A DNA stretch of 64,000 nt, taken from the NCBI RefSeq assembly GCF_002443255.2, contig NW_019211455.1, forward strand, positions 11,068,503-11,132,502, in the 5' to 3' direction. Positions 10,824 to 24,058 of this stretch are shown piece after piece. The notes under the pieces are model-generated. The model did no database searches. It was not told where the DNA came from and saw only the letters and a list, made by a program, of their open reading frames with translations. Origin of the DNA: Varroa destructor (taxonomy: Eukaryota > Arthropoda > Arachnida > Mesostigmata > Varroidae). Within the stretch, counting starts at the first letter, position 1. Every line of letters begins with the position of its first letter. The position numbers and the translations under genes are program-made.

Positions 10824-13435
10824 AAATCGTTATTCCGACTAAATTCCCATCGATGACTCGACTTCTCTACAGCTGGCGACATACGACGGAAGAAGAAAAA
10901 TAGGCCGGTTACACGACTGACTCTGGCAGAGTTCGGGTAGACTTAGGGTGCGAACTTGTCCGAGGTGGGTCACTCACTCATCCCTTGCCCAGCGGGTTAA
11001 TGCTCTCTGGAAGGCTCGACCGCCTCCTAATAGCGAGCGTACGACATGTCGCCAGGCGTTCCAGTCTAGAAAAAACGGCAGCAAAGTAGAAATGGCGACC
11101 GCCGAAACGGCAGTAAGAGGACATTGAATAAGAAGCACCCGAAAGGGGTAACCGTATGGGTAGGTGGCCGACGTTTGCAACTTGACTCTCCACGACCTGG
11201 TAATTTTTCGTCACTGCCAGCGATTTAGCTTTTCGAGAGTGCTGTCCTTGCTAGTATTTTCAAAAAAAAAACTTAGCTAGGCAGAAATATATAAAACTAA
11301 TACTATCGTCTACACTTCGGGACTGTCCTTAATGTCATGGGTTTTACTACTCACGGTGCTTTTATACCTGCTTTTTGGTTTCCAGGTGGGACGAAGGTAT
11401 GGATATGTTACCAGGAAGAAATGCGCATAAGTACCTTACTTAGGTGTTTCACTAACATGAATCAACAAGGCCGTGCATTATAAAAACAAGCCGAAATCAA
11501 ATAGAGCGAGCAAAACGAATTACGAAATCGGCTTTTTTTTGGAAAGCTAAATCTGTTTGTTCGAGATATGAGCTTCAAAGCTTCTATTAAAACAAGTGGG
11601 CTTTGTTGACGTGTAGTGTTTCGTATATTCAAGGAACGATCTTCATTCGTACAATCGGAAGTGAATAAGCTCGGCAGGACATGCATGTTATATTGGCTAG
11701 GGCAGCTAGAAAACGTAGTGATTCTTATTAGCGTACCAAATACGACTGGCCGCTGAAGATAACGCTGCTGCTGCCAACTTGTGCTCGCATGAGAGACACA
11801 GCAAGTGAAAGAAGAACACTGACGAACCTTCTTCGAGATGTTCATGTCTGTGGCGTCGTTCTCCACCGTTATTGGATTTAATTAAGAAATACGCATTAAT
11901 ACGGATAGTACCAAGGTTTCACTAAGTCGGCACGGATGTCATTTCTGTTCAGTCCTGCTTGAACATCGAAGGTTACCGACTACTTGATAAGTGTCCGCAT
12001 AAAGCACGGGTATTGCCAGGGAAGTTGATGCGTGGTCTGCAGAGAAACGAGAAGAAAAAATAGCAGGAAACCTACGCATGACAAATATCCACTGAAAAAA
12101 AATTCTGCTTCCAGTCCCACCTAATTTTAGGTTAAATCCGCTCGACTGGTCATTACTTGGAACCGAGGCTATGGGATCTACCTCAATACTCTGAATCACC
12201 ATAATAACCACCAGCTTGCTAACACCTACTACACTACGGGTACGATATTACCATTAGGAAATGCATCACTTTACACAAGAAAAGAATGTTTCTTTCTTCG
12301 CTCGTCAGTCGCCTGTAGTGCCGCTATCGATGTTATCCCTTTAGCACCACTCGCAACGCATTGGCCGTTACCGCCGCCATCTCTGCTGCTTTGGATGGTG
12401 GCGGAATAGATCGGCGGACTATCGCCGATGTAGCATGACCTCCTCTGTCACTGCTATTATCACTGCCACCTTGAATTGCGGTGCCGCTATTGGTGAAGCA
12501 ACAGCTTTGGCCGTTGCTTTGCAGATGCAGCAGTGGGCGGATCGGCGGTAGGCTTGATTGGAGCGCTTACAGTAGCTGAAGTAGGTGTACGGGCACCGAT
12601 GGCTGGCCGGCCACAAGGGAAGCAGTGAATGAGGGTGATCGTTTGTTCTTTTCCTCGCTTGCTTACGTTGGGTGGATAGTTCTTTAGCTAGTTTATCGCA
12701 TAAGAGCCAGGCGATCTGTGCATGCTCCATAAGGCGTGAGAAGAAGCCAGCGGCGGCGAAAACGGCAAGAAAACAGTCAGCGAGAGTTTAGGAACCGCGC
12801 AATTGGGCAGCTGAACGACAGCTCCGGGTTTACTGTTAGCATTTGAGCTTAGGGAAGTCTGCGGAGCGAAGGAGTATTCTTAGTTCATGACCTTTTCTCT
12901 TCCTGCTCCCTACTTATTTCTAAAGCCTCTGCATGCCTCCTTCTCTCATTTTCCTCTTCTTGTGAAAACGACGACGGGTCCAGAAGCAGAAGCCGTTCCA
13001 CGCGTCGAGCGGGTCCCTGCCAGCCTTGCTGCTACGTTGCCACATTACCCGCTTCTGGTTTCCCAGGTTTAATCCCCTCTCGTTGAGTTCTTCACCCCAA
13101 CTTTTTTCCTTGCCTCTAGACCCTTATTCAGAATTCGCGTCGGGGTACCCCAGGTAGCAACGGGGATGCCGGCAATAGCAAATGGGCGGTGAAGAGCCAC
13201 ATAGTTGGGCAAAATAACCCAGTAGCCCTATCAAACTACCGCCGGCCTTAGTATGAGCACAAGACTGAGCTGCTGCCTATGCTTCTGCTCCTGCTGGATG
13301 GAAGCGCTGCTGAATGTTCGCTTTTTATGGGCCTCGAACGGGCCCCACCAGTCAGCCAGCCAAAAAAGTGGGTCACGAACACCAACGTCAGTTTTCTCTT
13401 TTTTGCTATAGTCATTCTCATTTCAAGACTATGGC

Positions 13436-13783
13436 ATGGGACAAAAATGGGCGGCACGCGTCCGTGTCACAAGTGTTTCTGCTGCTAGTGCTGCAACTGC
13501 CATCTACGCTATCGTCGACTTCTTCTCGTCTACAGCCTATTCGGAGCCGACTCTGATCGTAGTCGGGGAAAGCCATTCGCCATTAGCCTTTGGGCGTTCA
13601 GTCGGTCCATCAAGCGACTCGATTCAACTCCGAGGCTTTTGCTACAGGCTCATGTGGCCTGACGCACCCCCAAGTCCATCTTTGGATGAGCATGGTACCT
13701 TTGCTGGTCGCCAGAGTTGGCCATGGGTAGGCTGCCTGAGTCCTTATAAGGCTTTTCCAGCCATTTGGATTAGTTCTAGCTAG
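13436..13783 (+). CDS. ORF (115 aa) with strong start context beside the assembly gap; unrecognised
   Basis: An ATG at 13436 has G at -3 and G at +4. The frame runs 115 codons to a TAG at 13781-13783. Residues 12-35 are Ala/Ser/Ile/Val-rich and mildly hydrophobic, possibly a membrane or signal-like segment. The C-terminal half is Pro/Ser-rich. No family is recognised. A second ATG five bases upstream opens a different, overlapping frame. The gap begins 48 bases after the stop, so any 3' context is partly missing. Confidence 0.12.
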   Translation: MGQKWAARVRVTSVSAASAATAIYAIVDFFSSTAYSEPTLIVVGESHSPLAFGRSVGPSSDSIQLRGFCYRLMWPDAPPSPSLDEHGTFAGRQSWPWVGCLSPYKAFPAIWISSS

Positions 13784-13819
13784 ATGTGCATTCATTACGC
13801 GAAAGCCATCGACGCTTAT

Positions 13820-13830
13820 ATATATATATA
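13820..13830. repeat. TA microsatellite truncated by gap
   Basis: A run of alternating T and A ends directly at the first N. The true length is unknown because the array continues into the unsequenced gap. Confidence 0.9.
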
Positions 13831-13930
13831 NNNNNNNNNNNNNNNNNNNNNNNNNNNNNNNNNNNNNNNNNNNNNNNNNNNNNNNNNNNNNNNNNNNNNN
13901 NNNNNNNNNNNNNNNNNNNNNNNNNNNNNN
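13831..13930. other. assembly gap (100 N)
   Basis: Exactly 100 N replace sequence. A round 100 is the usual placeholder for a gap of unknown size, so the real distance may differ. The left flank is a TA microsatellite, a common cause of assembly breaks. Open frames that read across this block are artefacts. Confidence 0.99.
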
Positions 13931-16900
13931 ATAGGTGTAACTTTTTCGCTTGTTTGCTGCACTGATAAACCATCAATCAATAAAGTAACTATGCTTCTGA
14001 CATCATACTGCATTTCACGACTTTAGTTCATAGCTCTGTAATATGCATTTTGTAACTTATTTGGTGATATCAGAGTGGACTCAAACTGAACATTCTTTTC
14101 AGGAAACGATCATTGTAGCATAGTTGGATGTAAGTTATCGACAGGATATGGCATGTAGGCGTTAAATACATATGGCCTCCATTTCCATAAAGTCCTAATT
14201 GGTATCGGATATTATATTAAAATCGAGTACTCTAGATTCTGCCAGCTGTAAACTTACGATTGACTGGTTAACAAGCGTTAACAGCACACAGTTAATCCTT
14301 TTCTGCAAAGCTTTTGTTGTATGTAAACGCTTGAAACCACTGTCCGGTTTCAGTCTTGCGGAAACGTAAGAGTCAAGGTAGCGGCTATACGCCTGTTGGT
14401 TTTCTCGTTAAGTAAAGATTTCAACAATTACATTTTGTAGTCTTATTACCTATTACTATTTTCCCTAACGGCTGGTCCTCTTCCTTTTTCTAAGCCGCCG
14501 GCGTATCAGAATTGACCTTTTGTTTTGTTTACTTATTGCTATACTGTTCAGCGTCAGACGCATCCATACTGGCCTGTACCACATTCGTGACTCTATCGCA
14601 TCCCCTTTAGAAGACGCTGTCGGTTCGTATTGGGTGAGCTTGTAACAGACAAAGTCGCACGCGCGCTATGTAAAATCAGCAATAATTAGTAAAAGTGTTT
14701 TCTGTTGCGACTGTCTCTGCCAATGCTGTGAGTCTAAACAGGCCGCTGTTCTCAGAGAGCGACAACCCAGAAACTCGGCTTTTGCCGGACTCCCGCCATT
14801 AGACAAACATGTAACGCACAACTACTAGTTGTAGCAACCACGCCCGTTCCAGTAACAGATTAAGCACGCTCGGTCGGAGACCATCCCTATTCTTGCTGTT
14901 GTTGCCCTTGACGTCAAGAAATGTAAGAAATATCCTTTAGACGTGCAGCTACTTAGGTGACGGTTTCTTTGGGAATCGACGTGGTCCTTTGAGTGGCCGG
15001 ACATCCCGTGCTTCTTCCGCTGCATCGACTGCTATTGGTTCCTATTACCGTGGCCAATTCCATGCGCGGAGCTACAAACAGGCTTAAGCCGGAAATGATT
15101 CGCGCATTAATGCTGTCGAGAGTTGTCAGGCACCATGGGGTGCGTGCTCGCTCCGTGTGTCTGTGGCCTGAGATCCTTCCAGACAGAACAACCCCACACC
15201 CTGTCAAATGGACCACGAAGCCGGGGACGAACGCATAGGTAAGCTTGGTGCATATATATAGTTGTTAAGTAATTGTGTGTCTCAACCATGACCAGAACTT
15301 ACCGCACCACCAACGCGCATTATTAAAGGGACTTTTCGTCTTTTCGTATTGAATCTCATTGCACTGGTCATTTTTGCCCATATTAGATAGAAGAAAAAAT
15401 CGCTTTTGCCGAAGCGCACACAATGAATGGTGTCAACGATCTAGCGAAGGAGATTTTTGGTGAGTTGTTACCTGAAAGGAACTGTAATTCATTCCATCAA
15501 AGAAGGGAAAAAAACACATAAAGGAATTTTGCAAGGAAAGAGTTAACAATCAAACCAGCTACCAGACCTTCTTTTGTTATTTATTGTGCTCAACATTATT
15601 GTCGTCTCGATTGTATCCTATACGGATTATTGGTGCAAGATCAGGACGCAGCCCCGTCTGATTAGGATTATTTTAATTCATAATAGGCACCCTCAAGTCG
15701 AGTTAACGGACTCTTTTTCTACTATCGATGGCGTTAAAAAGATGATCATCGGATGCACTAAACGAAACTTAAGGCGTCATCACTTCTTACATCATCGACA
15801 ACTTATAATATTTATGTTGGGCAATATTAAGATGCGTGGCATGTATCTCACAAACGAGACGCGTTCCGTAGAGTAAAGGCGGACGATTTCAGTGTTGTTT
15901 TTATTATTTGCGCCGTTTTGTTCTTGATCAGTTTATCAGCTCAGCTAGAATTAGCGGCGACTATGATTCTGTATCGGCTGACCGCAGTCGAGAGGACAGA
16001 CACCTCGAATTTGATCAAGAGGGTAACCAATATTAAGTAATTTAGTTTAATGGAACCGTCGACGTTGTAGATGTATTTTCATTCTGTCTAGCTCTGGCTT
16101 TCCATTCTTTCACTGCGGGACAAAGATTTGAAAATATCTGCTGAAAACAAACGTAAGAGATAGAAATTTATTTTAACACGGAGATTGAAAATAAGAAGGT
16201 TTGCTGTTCTTTGCTGTCCACATCACTTGTGCATAACGCTCGATCCCAGCGATGGTAAACGATTGTAAGCGCTCGCATTGATCCCAAGGTGATGTGGAAC
16301 TCTGATGACACTTGACTTCATTTGACAAAAAAAAAAACCCATAAAAAAGAAGACTCAGAAGAACATACCATTTTTTGGAACAGTCGTTACATCAACGATT
16401 TAATACAAGGGACTTCAAAGGAGCAATAGAAAGCTCAAAGCACAAGCAAAGGATATAAACAAAAAGATCTTCTTACAATGTGACAGCACAAGTTTTGCAT
16501 AGCTTCAGGTCCAAACACCTTTAAATCAAACGCGACCTCAATAGGCCGACGTATAAGGCTTTCTTTTCCCGCCATATATATATATATATATGTGTTATTT
16601 ACATGGCGTCACAAACCCATGGCCATCTGCTGCAAAACGGCCGTTTACGACTTTTTCTCAGTTTAAATATCCTCTACGCAGGTCTGCCTTTTGCGCACTA
16701 AGGCAACATTGTCAGAAACAGCTTAGCTAGGCCCTTGTATGCTAAAGGCTATAATACCTTAGAAGTGAACAATGAAAGGCGAAAAAACTGGTAGCCCATT
16801 TGCAAACCGCTTCACTCAACTCAAGTGGTGATAATACTGCTGTTGCCTCTATCACTCATGCTGTGCATAACTCGACGACCTGAGTGGAGCTACGAGTAGG

Positions 16901-17002
16901 GCGCGTTATCCACCTTGTCCTCGACGGCGGTCCTCGACTACCACGAGACACATGATCTTGCAAAACGGGGGGAACTTCTGCCTCTTGCCGACAAGAAAAT
17001 CA
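13931..17002. other. AT-rich non-coding stretch
   Basis: No gene is recognised. Sequence from 13931 to 14470 and from 15880 to 16800 is AT-rich and almost free of open frames. A good splice-donor-like word, TAGGTAAGC, lies at 15235-15243, at the end of a short frame that has no ATG start, but no exon can be supported. A run of 11 A lies at 16327-16337 and an 18-bp AT array at 16574-16591. Confidence 0.6.
16574..16591. repeat. AT microsatellite (18 bp)
   Basis: Nine uninterrupted AT units, flanked by GCC on the left and GTG on the right. Confidence 0.95.
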
Positions 17003-20000
17003 TCAGTGCTCCTGTTTGAGAAGGAACCATCTCGCAGTCGACGAAACTAGAGGCCTTCGTTCGCTGGCTGGCTGGCTGAGTAGCTTTCTGCGCGAGCAGC
17101 AGGAACCCCGCTGCGTGAAGTGCGCGTCTCCCTCGCTCAGGAAAACGCCATTTTGCACGCCATCATTGTAAGCAAACGTTCGTCCGCCCGTGATACAGAA
17201 GAAGCAATGTGCCCTGCTGCTTACTGCCCACCTCCTGTCCTGCCCAGAGCTTTGTTCCTTTGCCGTGTAGCTTTTTCTTATATAGGCTCGAGCCTCACAC
17301 ATTTACACAAGCAGCAGTAGTAGTACCGGTTTCGAACGTAGCAGTAGCTACGACGTCGATTACGAAGCACAACAGCCACTAACGGTACCGCCCACTAGCG
17401 ATTATCCCGCTATGTTTTTGTGCGGCTGGTCTCTGACCTTCTCGTAGTGGTGTCTGTATTGAATGTTGACTCTTTCTGACACAGGCTTGTTGGGGTTTCG
17501 CTTTAGTGACTAAATATCGACAATCCTTTTCCGCAGACGACATATTCTCTGTCCATCACCTGCTTCTAACTGGCAATAGGGCGTGTTTTGACGGTTAATA
17601 GGCATGTCGATGGTAAGACCGACGATGCCGGGCCAGGCTCGTATCAGAGAAACAATGCCTAGCCTTGTTTTTTGTTGTTGCTGCATGAATTGGGTGGAAG
17701 AATTGCTAAACTAGTCAACCGAGTGTGGCCGCTGCAGCACGAAGAAAGGATTTCGATTACATTTTCGCCCCTGATAGCTGCTAGGATAATATCTCCTATT
17801 CAACAAAGCAGGCTCCCGAAGCAGGCCAAGATAGTATGCGCCTGCAGATACCTCAATAACACGAGCAGGTATACCGGCACTGCGTAACAACTCCAATAGT
17901 TCAGAGCTCTTTCTGGTCCACGTAACACCGCTTTTGAGAACAAGTCTTATTTTATTTTCTGTAACGTCACCATTCCCGCGGCGAACAGTGCAATGCGCCA
18001 CTTTCACTATTGCAGTTGTAGTCGCAGTTAAGTAGTTGTAAGAAGGGACAAACAGAACGTTATATCACCAGTTCGCTTAGCAGAGACAGTGTGGCTAGCT
18101 AGTGACTGAGTCCCCCTCCCCCCTCTAGGTTTCGGTTCCAACCTTCGCCTTGCTGTGAAATAAGTAGGCTCTCTTCGAAATTATGCTGCTGCTTCTACTA
18201 ATGGTAGCTATCACTCCGAAACAAAATGAAATCAAATATGATAATGCCATTCGAGCAGCGAACAAGTGAGCGCGATAAGGCGAGATGGGACAAGCCATCT
18301 GAGAACTTGCGTGAGGGGCATTGAGAACGGTGAGGGAGAAACCGGTAACATCGTTAATGGCTTCGTTCGCCCTTGGTCCCTCCGGTGCGTTGCTCATGGC
18401 GCCGTCGCCGTTGTCGGTACAGGCGTCAGCGTGGAATGACAAGGCACGATGTAGCCTGCGATGCAGCTTCCAATACTGAGTAACTTCGCCGAATATGGCA
18501 AATATGCTGGAATTACTTGGAAAGAAGAGAGCGTGTGTGGCCCCGACAGGAGCTTCCGCTTCTCGACGTCGGCTTTCGCTCTCCCTGTACCTTCCTGCTG
18601 CCCCAGTTTTTCCTTTGGTTCGCTAACTGACGATTCGCCGAGACATTTCCCTGTTTTGCCTGCTGCTGTTACCATTGCTATTTCGTTTGGTGTTGCCCAC
18701 TTTCTCTTCGCCTCCTTCTGTTACCATATTTGGACATTCCATACTCGACTCTTTTAAGCTGCTACATTGGCTGGTTGCCCCTGTTCACCTCCCAAATCCA
18801 GCTGCCTCATCCGTCGTGCTTGGACCCTTCGTTGGATCGTTTCAACTTAGCTGCTACTCTAACAACAGGGGGCCAGACATCTCACTCTGAGACTCGGAAC
18901 GACGCTCGGACCTTTGGACCTCACTGATCGTTTCTTCCTTAGTTCACTTAGTTCGCTTCCGCTCATCTTTGCCCACTGTTGCGTGGCCTAGCCTCAACAA
19001 GGTGCTGTTGCTGCCGGTTACTGCTGCTAGTCATGCTATTACTACGAAGGCGACTTTTCAGCCAGCAGTCAGGCAGTTGCGTTCTGCTTGTTTACTAACA
19101 ACATCAAGATTTGCACGTCTCAAGGGGACCTAAGAAGCGACCCAGGTGCAAGGCTCGCAGGTGCGCAAGTCCTCGCTTCTGCTGCTCGAAAGGCCATGCC
19201 CCGACTTGAATCCATTCCCCTGAAGACTTATACACGCATTTTTTTGTTGTTTTTCTTAGTATTTTTCTTCATCTCTGCTGTTCTGTTTTGGACCGTGTTT
19301 GAAAGCTTGATCCCTGTTCTCGCAGACGCAGAGAACAGGAAAGCCAAGTCATCTCGTGCGAAATATGCCTGCCACGGAAAGTTACTGCTATTATTGCTGT
19401 TTTGGTTGATACCGCTACCTTCATAACTGACTATTTCGCCTCAATCTCTGTGCACGGTTCGCGTATCGTTCTGGCCAACATAGAAAACAGAGCGGACTCT
19501 ATCGAAAAAACTGCTTCATTGACTGTCTCTGTGTTATCGCAACCACAGCTTCTGAGTTGCCTTTCCTTGCTCTGCCGGTTATAGAAGGCAGTGTTTGCCT
19601 TCGAAGCTATCATTGCAGCTGCCGCTAATGGTTTTGACCGAACTTCCTTTGGAGAATGCATTTTGCTTTACTGAGACTGCTTCTGCTGCTTTCGCTGTTG
19701 ATGTTGTTATAATCGTTACTGTAGCTAGCGCGTTCAAACTTTCTGTCGTTGGTTGCAAGCGGCCGTTCTGCCCGTCTTCCTGTCTGTTTCTCAGCCCGTC
19801 TTTCGAATGACGGCGTACTCACGACCGTCATAGCTGGTGTTGCTAAGCTGGCCGTAAAGCGAAAAAAAAAAACAGCTCCTGTTTTGCAGCAGGGGCCACC
19901 GGGAACCAAATTAACTAACGAAACGACATGAGAAGAAAAGAACTCGAAAATATCGGACGTCGCCGCATAGAACCATGGGTCAACCGGGCTTATAGGTTGG

Positions 20001-22066
20001 TATGGCGGGCCGACCGTCCGCAGTCGTCGGGTTGTAGGGCATTCAACGCTGTAGCTCTCTTCTTTCGGCCGGTGTCGTTGCCTCGACTACTACTAACGTC
20101 CTCGGCCCTCAAAGTTATGCTTCGCCCGCTAAGGCAGTGGCTACCTCATCTCAAAGCACGATTAGTAGTAGTAGCGGTAGCAGTAGTAAACGTCTAAGCT
20201 CCTTCTGGTCGTACTGCAGCTACTAGCGCAATAGAAGGCTCCTTTATAGTTGATGTCGTCCCTTAGAACTGTGCTTGCTTAAGTTGTGCAAGGCGCATCG
20301 GTACCCCGTGTTTGCGGCTGACAGCACATTTGTTGCCTTTTCGCCCATCAGCAGACTACTTCTCCTTGTCCTATGAGCTAAAATCGATGGTGTTCATCGT
20401 CGGATCGCGAGTTTAGCTCCATCCTTTACTTCAACAGCGCAAGGCTCCTTTTCATGGATAGCTGAAGTTCCTGGGCAGCTATTGATGGCCAACCTCGCCA
20501 TTTATGGAGCTGCGGCGAAATCTACCACCGTTGAACGGCAAACTATGGATAACATAGAGAAAGAGAGCTAGAAAACGAGAAGGTTGCGAAAGAGCACCAC
20601 ACACAAACAGAAATGGACGGAGGACGGATATACATCATGAGAATAACTGATTGAGTGAAGAAACAGGAAACCGAGAGCAACGATAGCAAACGACGCCCAT
20701 CGACAGCAAGCTAGCGAACGGCTCCAGCGGCCAGTCGGTGGACGAGCGGATAAGAATCATCTGGGCTTCTCTTTGTCCGTGTCCGTTCAAAGAATGGGGC
20801 AAAGCTAGTGATGGTGGTGAAGACACACCAGGTGCCGCTGCTGGCGAGGAAAACCAAGAAAAGAATGGTGGGTGAAAATGGGGTCGAGCATGTCGGACCG
20901 GCGTTTTGGACCGATCTAGTCAGCGAAACCTGGAACAATGTATCGCAGTTTGCGAGTCTATACAATGATGGAATTACAGACGATTGGATGATGAAGAAAG
21001 TCGACGTTCAACTTCCACGGTACAATCGACGATTGTAGCAGCTGCTGGCGACGCGGCCCGAAAGACGGCTAGAACCGCCCAAAATCGATAAACGAAGGAC
21101 GACTATCGACCCAGAAACAGTGCTTCCGCAAGAAAACCGGGCTAAAAAGTAGTAGCGGAAAGCGGGCTCCGAAAGTGTCCAAAGGATAAACTGGAGAAAC
21201 AAGCGTCTACGAAAGAAGTGCTACATAGCAAAAAAACTCACAGCTCGTACAGTTTCGCCTGGTTCGCGTACGAAAAAGTAGAGCAGTTAAACATGACATC
21301 TTCTTTTGTTATCTGCAACGACAGCATAAAGGAGTAACTTGAGCAAAGGCGCTTCGTCTGCCGATTTCCACTCCATAATGTATGTACTGATCAGCTATAA
21401 ACTGACTATTGGCAAATTATTAAAGATATGCCCACATAGAAGAATGCAAAGAATCTCGTTCGTAACTACAAACACTATATCAAAATTAGTGTTTTATATA
21501 CATATAAATTTGTGCTTTCCAAAGACGTCTCTCTTTTAATTTTATGAGGGAAGACAAATAGCACAGCTTGTGCCCCGCCTCTAATACATGCATGTTGCTT
21601 TTGCATCTATCCGTCGTTCCTCCAAAACAGTTCCACTATTAAATATTCAGGAAAGCCAGAACTATCTAGACGACATCTCGTTTTCCCACAGCCTAAATAT
21701 GATAGTTACGCTCAACGCAACCAACTAATCCTAGAAAGTTGAACCCTTAGTAGGCAACTATCCAGAGAAGTAACTTCGGCATTGTGGAGATTAGGGGAGA
21801 ACCATTTCCATGTCCTTCATAAAGAGTTCCCCAGTTCGTCAGTACTATGCTTTGCTAAAGTAAAAGCAGTGGGATCAAAGTTCATCTAGGGTTCAGCTCA
21901 GTATTAGAGCGTAGCCCATGAGACCGAACGCTCTGAAGCTTAAACTTGCAAAGATACGACAGGAGAGCTAAGGGTTAGGCAATTAATATTCGCATAGTAA
22001 TTAGGAAAAAAGGGCAAAGAAGCAGGAAGAAGGCCAGAACGGACATGAATTAACTCTCACCACGCT
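17003..22066. other. non-coding stretch with decayed triplet repeats
   Basis: No gene is recognised. GCTG units repeat at about 17066-17080. Pyrimidine- and CTG-rich blocks occupy much of 18540-19420, and a cryptic TAG/CTA run lies at 20163-20188. The segment 20530-21260 is purine-rich on the plus strand. A run of 11 A lies at 19862-19872. Frames on both strands at 17672-18007 have weak, mutually incompatible look-alikes, discussed under rejected items. Confidence 0.6.
20163..20188. repeat. imperfect TAG/CAG triplet repeat
   Basis: About eight triplets of TAG type, with GCG and CAG variants, form a decayed trinucleotide microsatellite. It is one of many of this class in the window. Confidence 0.7.
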
Positions 22067-23913
22067 TTGCCCTCTTCGCGTTCTTCCGTGTGCTTCCTGA
22101 ATGTTCTTGAAATCTTTTTCTTAATGACTTTTCCCGCGTTTCTGGACCTCCATTCTGGATTAATTATCGAGCTTTTCCGTTTCCATGGTCAGTTCGTTAA
22201 ACAAAATTTCGCGGTACGTCGATGTCTCTCGACATTCTTCCATTTTCTCTCGGACTCTGAGACCATAAACGCGAGCATATGACAGCCTACTGCATTACAT
22301 GTCAATTTTGATTACGAAACAGGTAACAAAAAGCGCTTAAATCACAGCATAATAACATGATACATACAACATAATAATATATATGATACATCCAGTTAAC
22401 TTTTTATAATATCCACCGTTTGATTGCATTGTTACGCGTCTGAAATAGACCATTAAATATATACGCTTGTCACGTTTTTTTCAAAGCGCTAAGCAAGATT
22501 GTTTAGTCTTCGATTGCTGCTGCAATTACTGCCACTGTTCCATGCGCTGCTTTCCTGTATGTGTTCCTTCCAATAGTTTTGTTTTACCTTGATGCTTCTC
22601 CGGTACGTTCCCATCTCCCAGCATTACTCATCGCCGCTGTCATCAAGATCACCACCATCATCGGAACTACCATCAAGATCATAATCAACCTTTGCGCTCC
22701 TTAACCAATTGCTTCCCGCATACACTTTCGATCAACACTCCGAGACACGCTCATTTGCCCTTCTCCTCGTTGGTTGCCCGCTACATCACTGACACTTGCA
22801 CTCGTCGCTTCAATCTCATACTGTTAGCAACTGTGTCTCATTTCATCTGTCGCATCGCCCCGCTACTAGTGCTGCTGCTGACGACTTATAGCAGAAGGCG
22901 TAACGGCAGTGGTAGCGGTAGTGGTAATAGTAATATTGCTTGCATTGGTTTGCTCCTGGGCGCTCGTCTCATGCTAATGAGCCTTACCAGTCGTCCTACG
23001 GCATGGCTATCTAATAGACCCAGCGGAAGAGGCTGCGCTCTTTTGCGACCTATATCTCTGCCGCTTCTGCTGCTCCCCGCAGTGTCCTCATCAATCGGTG
23101 ACAGTTACGGTGGCAACGAAGCGTCGCCAGTAGGAGGCTGGTGACCATGCCGGAAACGGAAGCACTTGGTTGCCCCGCCAGCAAGCCTCAGGCAGGTCAT
23201 CTCCGCTGCGCCTTTGCCTCTGCGACTGCTCCTACTAGCGGGAGCTAGAGACGTTGCCTGGCTCTGCTAGAAGCGCTGCCGGAACGGCTTTGACTTCTAC
23301 TTCTGCTTTTCCCGACAGAAGAATATCGTAGCGAAGCTCCGCGTCCACATTCTCCTGGTCAGCCAGCCTTTGTTGCCACCAGCCACCGCTTGTACTGCTG
23401 TGGGGAGAGCAATAGCAGGACGGCTGGAGACGATGAGCCTTGGGAGTTAGTTCATTTTATTGGGCTACAGTGGCAGGTAGCTCGCTAAGTTCAGCAGGAT
23501 CGTCGTCACCCGATCGGCGCCACTGTTGTTGCTTTCAAGCCATCGCCTCGAGCCTAGTTCCTTCTATACTTTTGTCCTAAAACCGCACGATATCCACGGA
23601 GAACATAGACAAGAAGTAGAGCTGTTCTCGGCACCGCCACACGACGACCTACCGTCGAGCCGCCGCTGCTGCTACTTCTACCGCTGTAGCATTTATAGGT
23701 CGTCGGAAGGGGAATAGCCGGTAGAGGGATAGACCTGAGGTATGATGACACGATGACAGTTAAAAGTCGCCGCTAAGTAAAGGCACATCGGTGCAAAGGA
23801 TCTCGTGGCGTAGACGGTATTATCTGGGAGGTAAGCGACGAAAAGTTACAAAATGCATCTTACTGCTGCTACCGCCGCTGTTGCTAGGATGTATAGGCCA
23901 TCTTTACTATATG

Positions 23914-23954
<41 letters not shown>

Positions 23955-24000
23955 TCACACACACACACACACACACACAGACACACGCCCACACATACAT

Positions 24001-24058
<58 letters not shown>

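Larger units (their letters stand above)
6269..13435. other. long non-coding stretch with strand-biased purine content
   Basis: No gene is recognised over about 7 kb. Much of 7900-8970 is purine-rich on the plus strand, while 12880-13130 is pyrimidine-rich. A perfect 9-bp hairpin lies at 7035-7056. TATAAAAGGGG at 10278-10288 has no matching initiator. A polypurine tract lies at about 10758-10823, and an A run at 11262-11271. TGGCCGGCCA at 12604-12613 is a 10-bp palindrome. All open frames here are short and unmatched. Confidence 0.6.

Noticed and set aside
13776..14026. Open frames reading through the run of N
   Set aside because: Unknown bases contain no visible stops, so the frames are artefacts of the gap.
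17672..18007. Plus-strand frame faintly resembling the start of a non-LTR reverse transcriptase, and a minus-strand frame with a phrase like that of transglutaminase-like proteins (LLRSAGIPARV)
   Set aside because: The two readings are on opposite strands of the same DNA. Each rests on about ten residues, and no catalytic motif or second conserved block is present for either.
18084..18105. Partial similarity to miR-34 on the plus strand
   Set aside because: The seed carries a mismatch and there is no complementary arm nearby.
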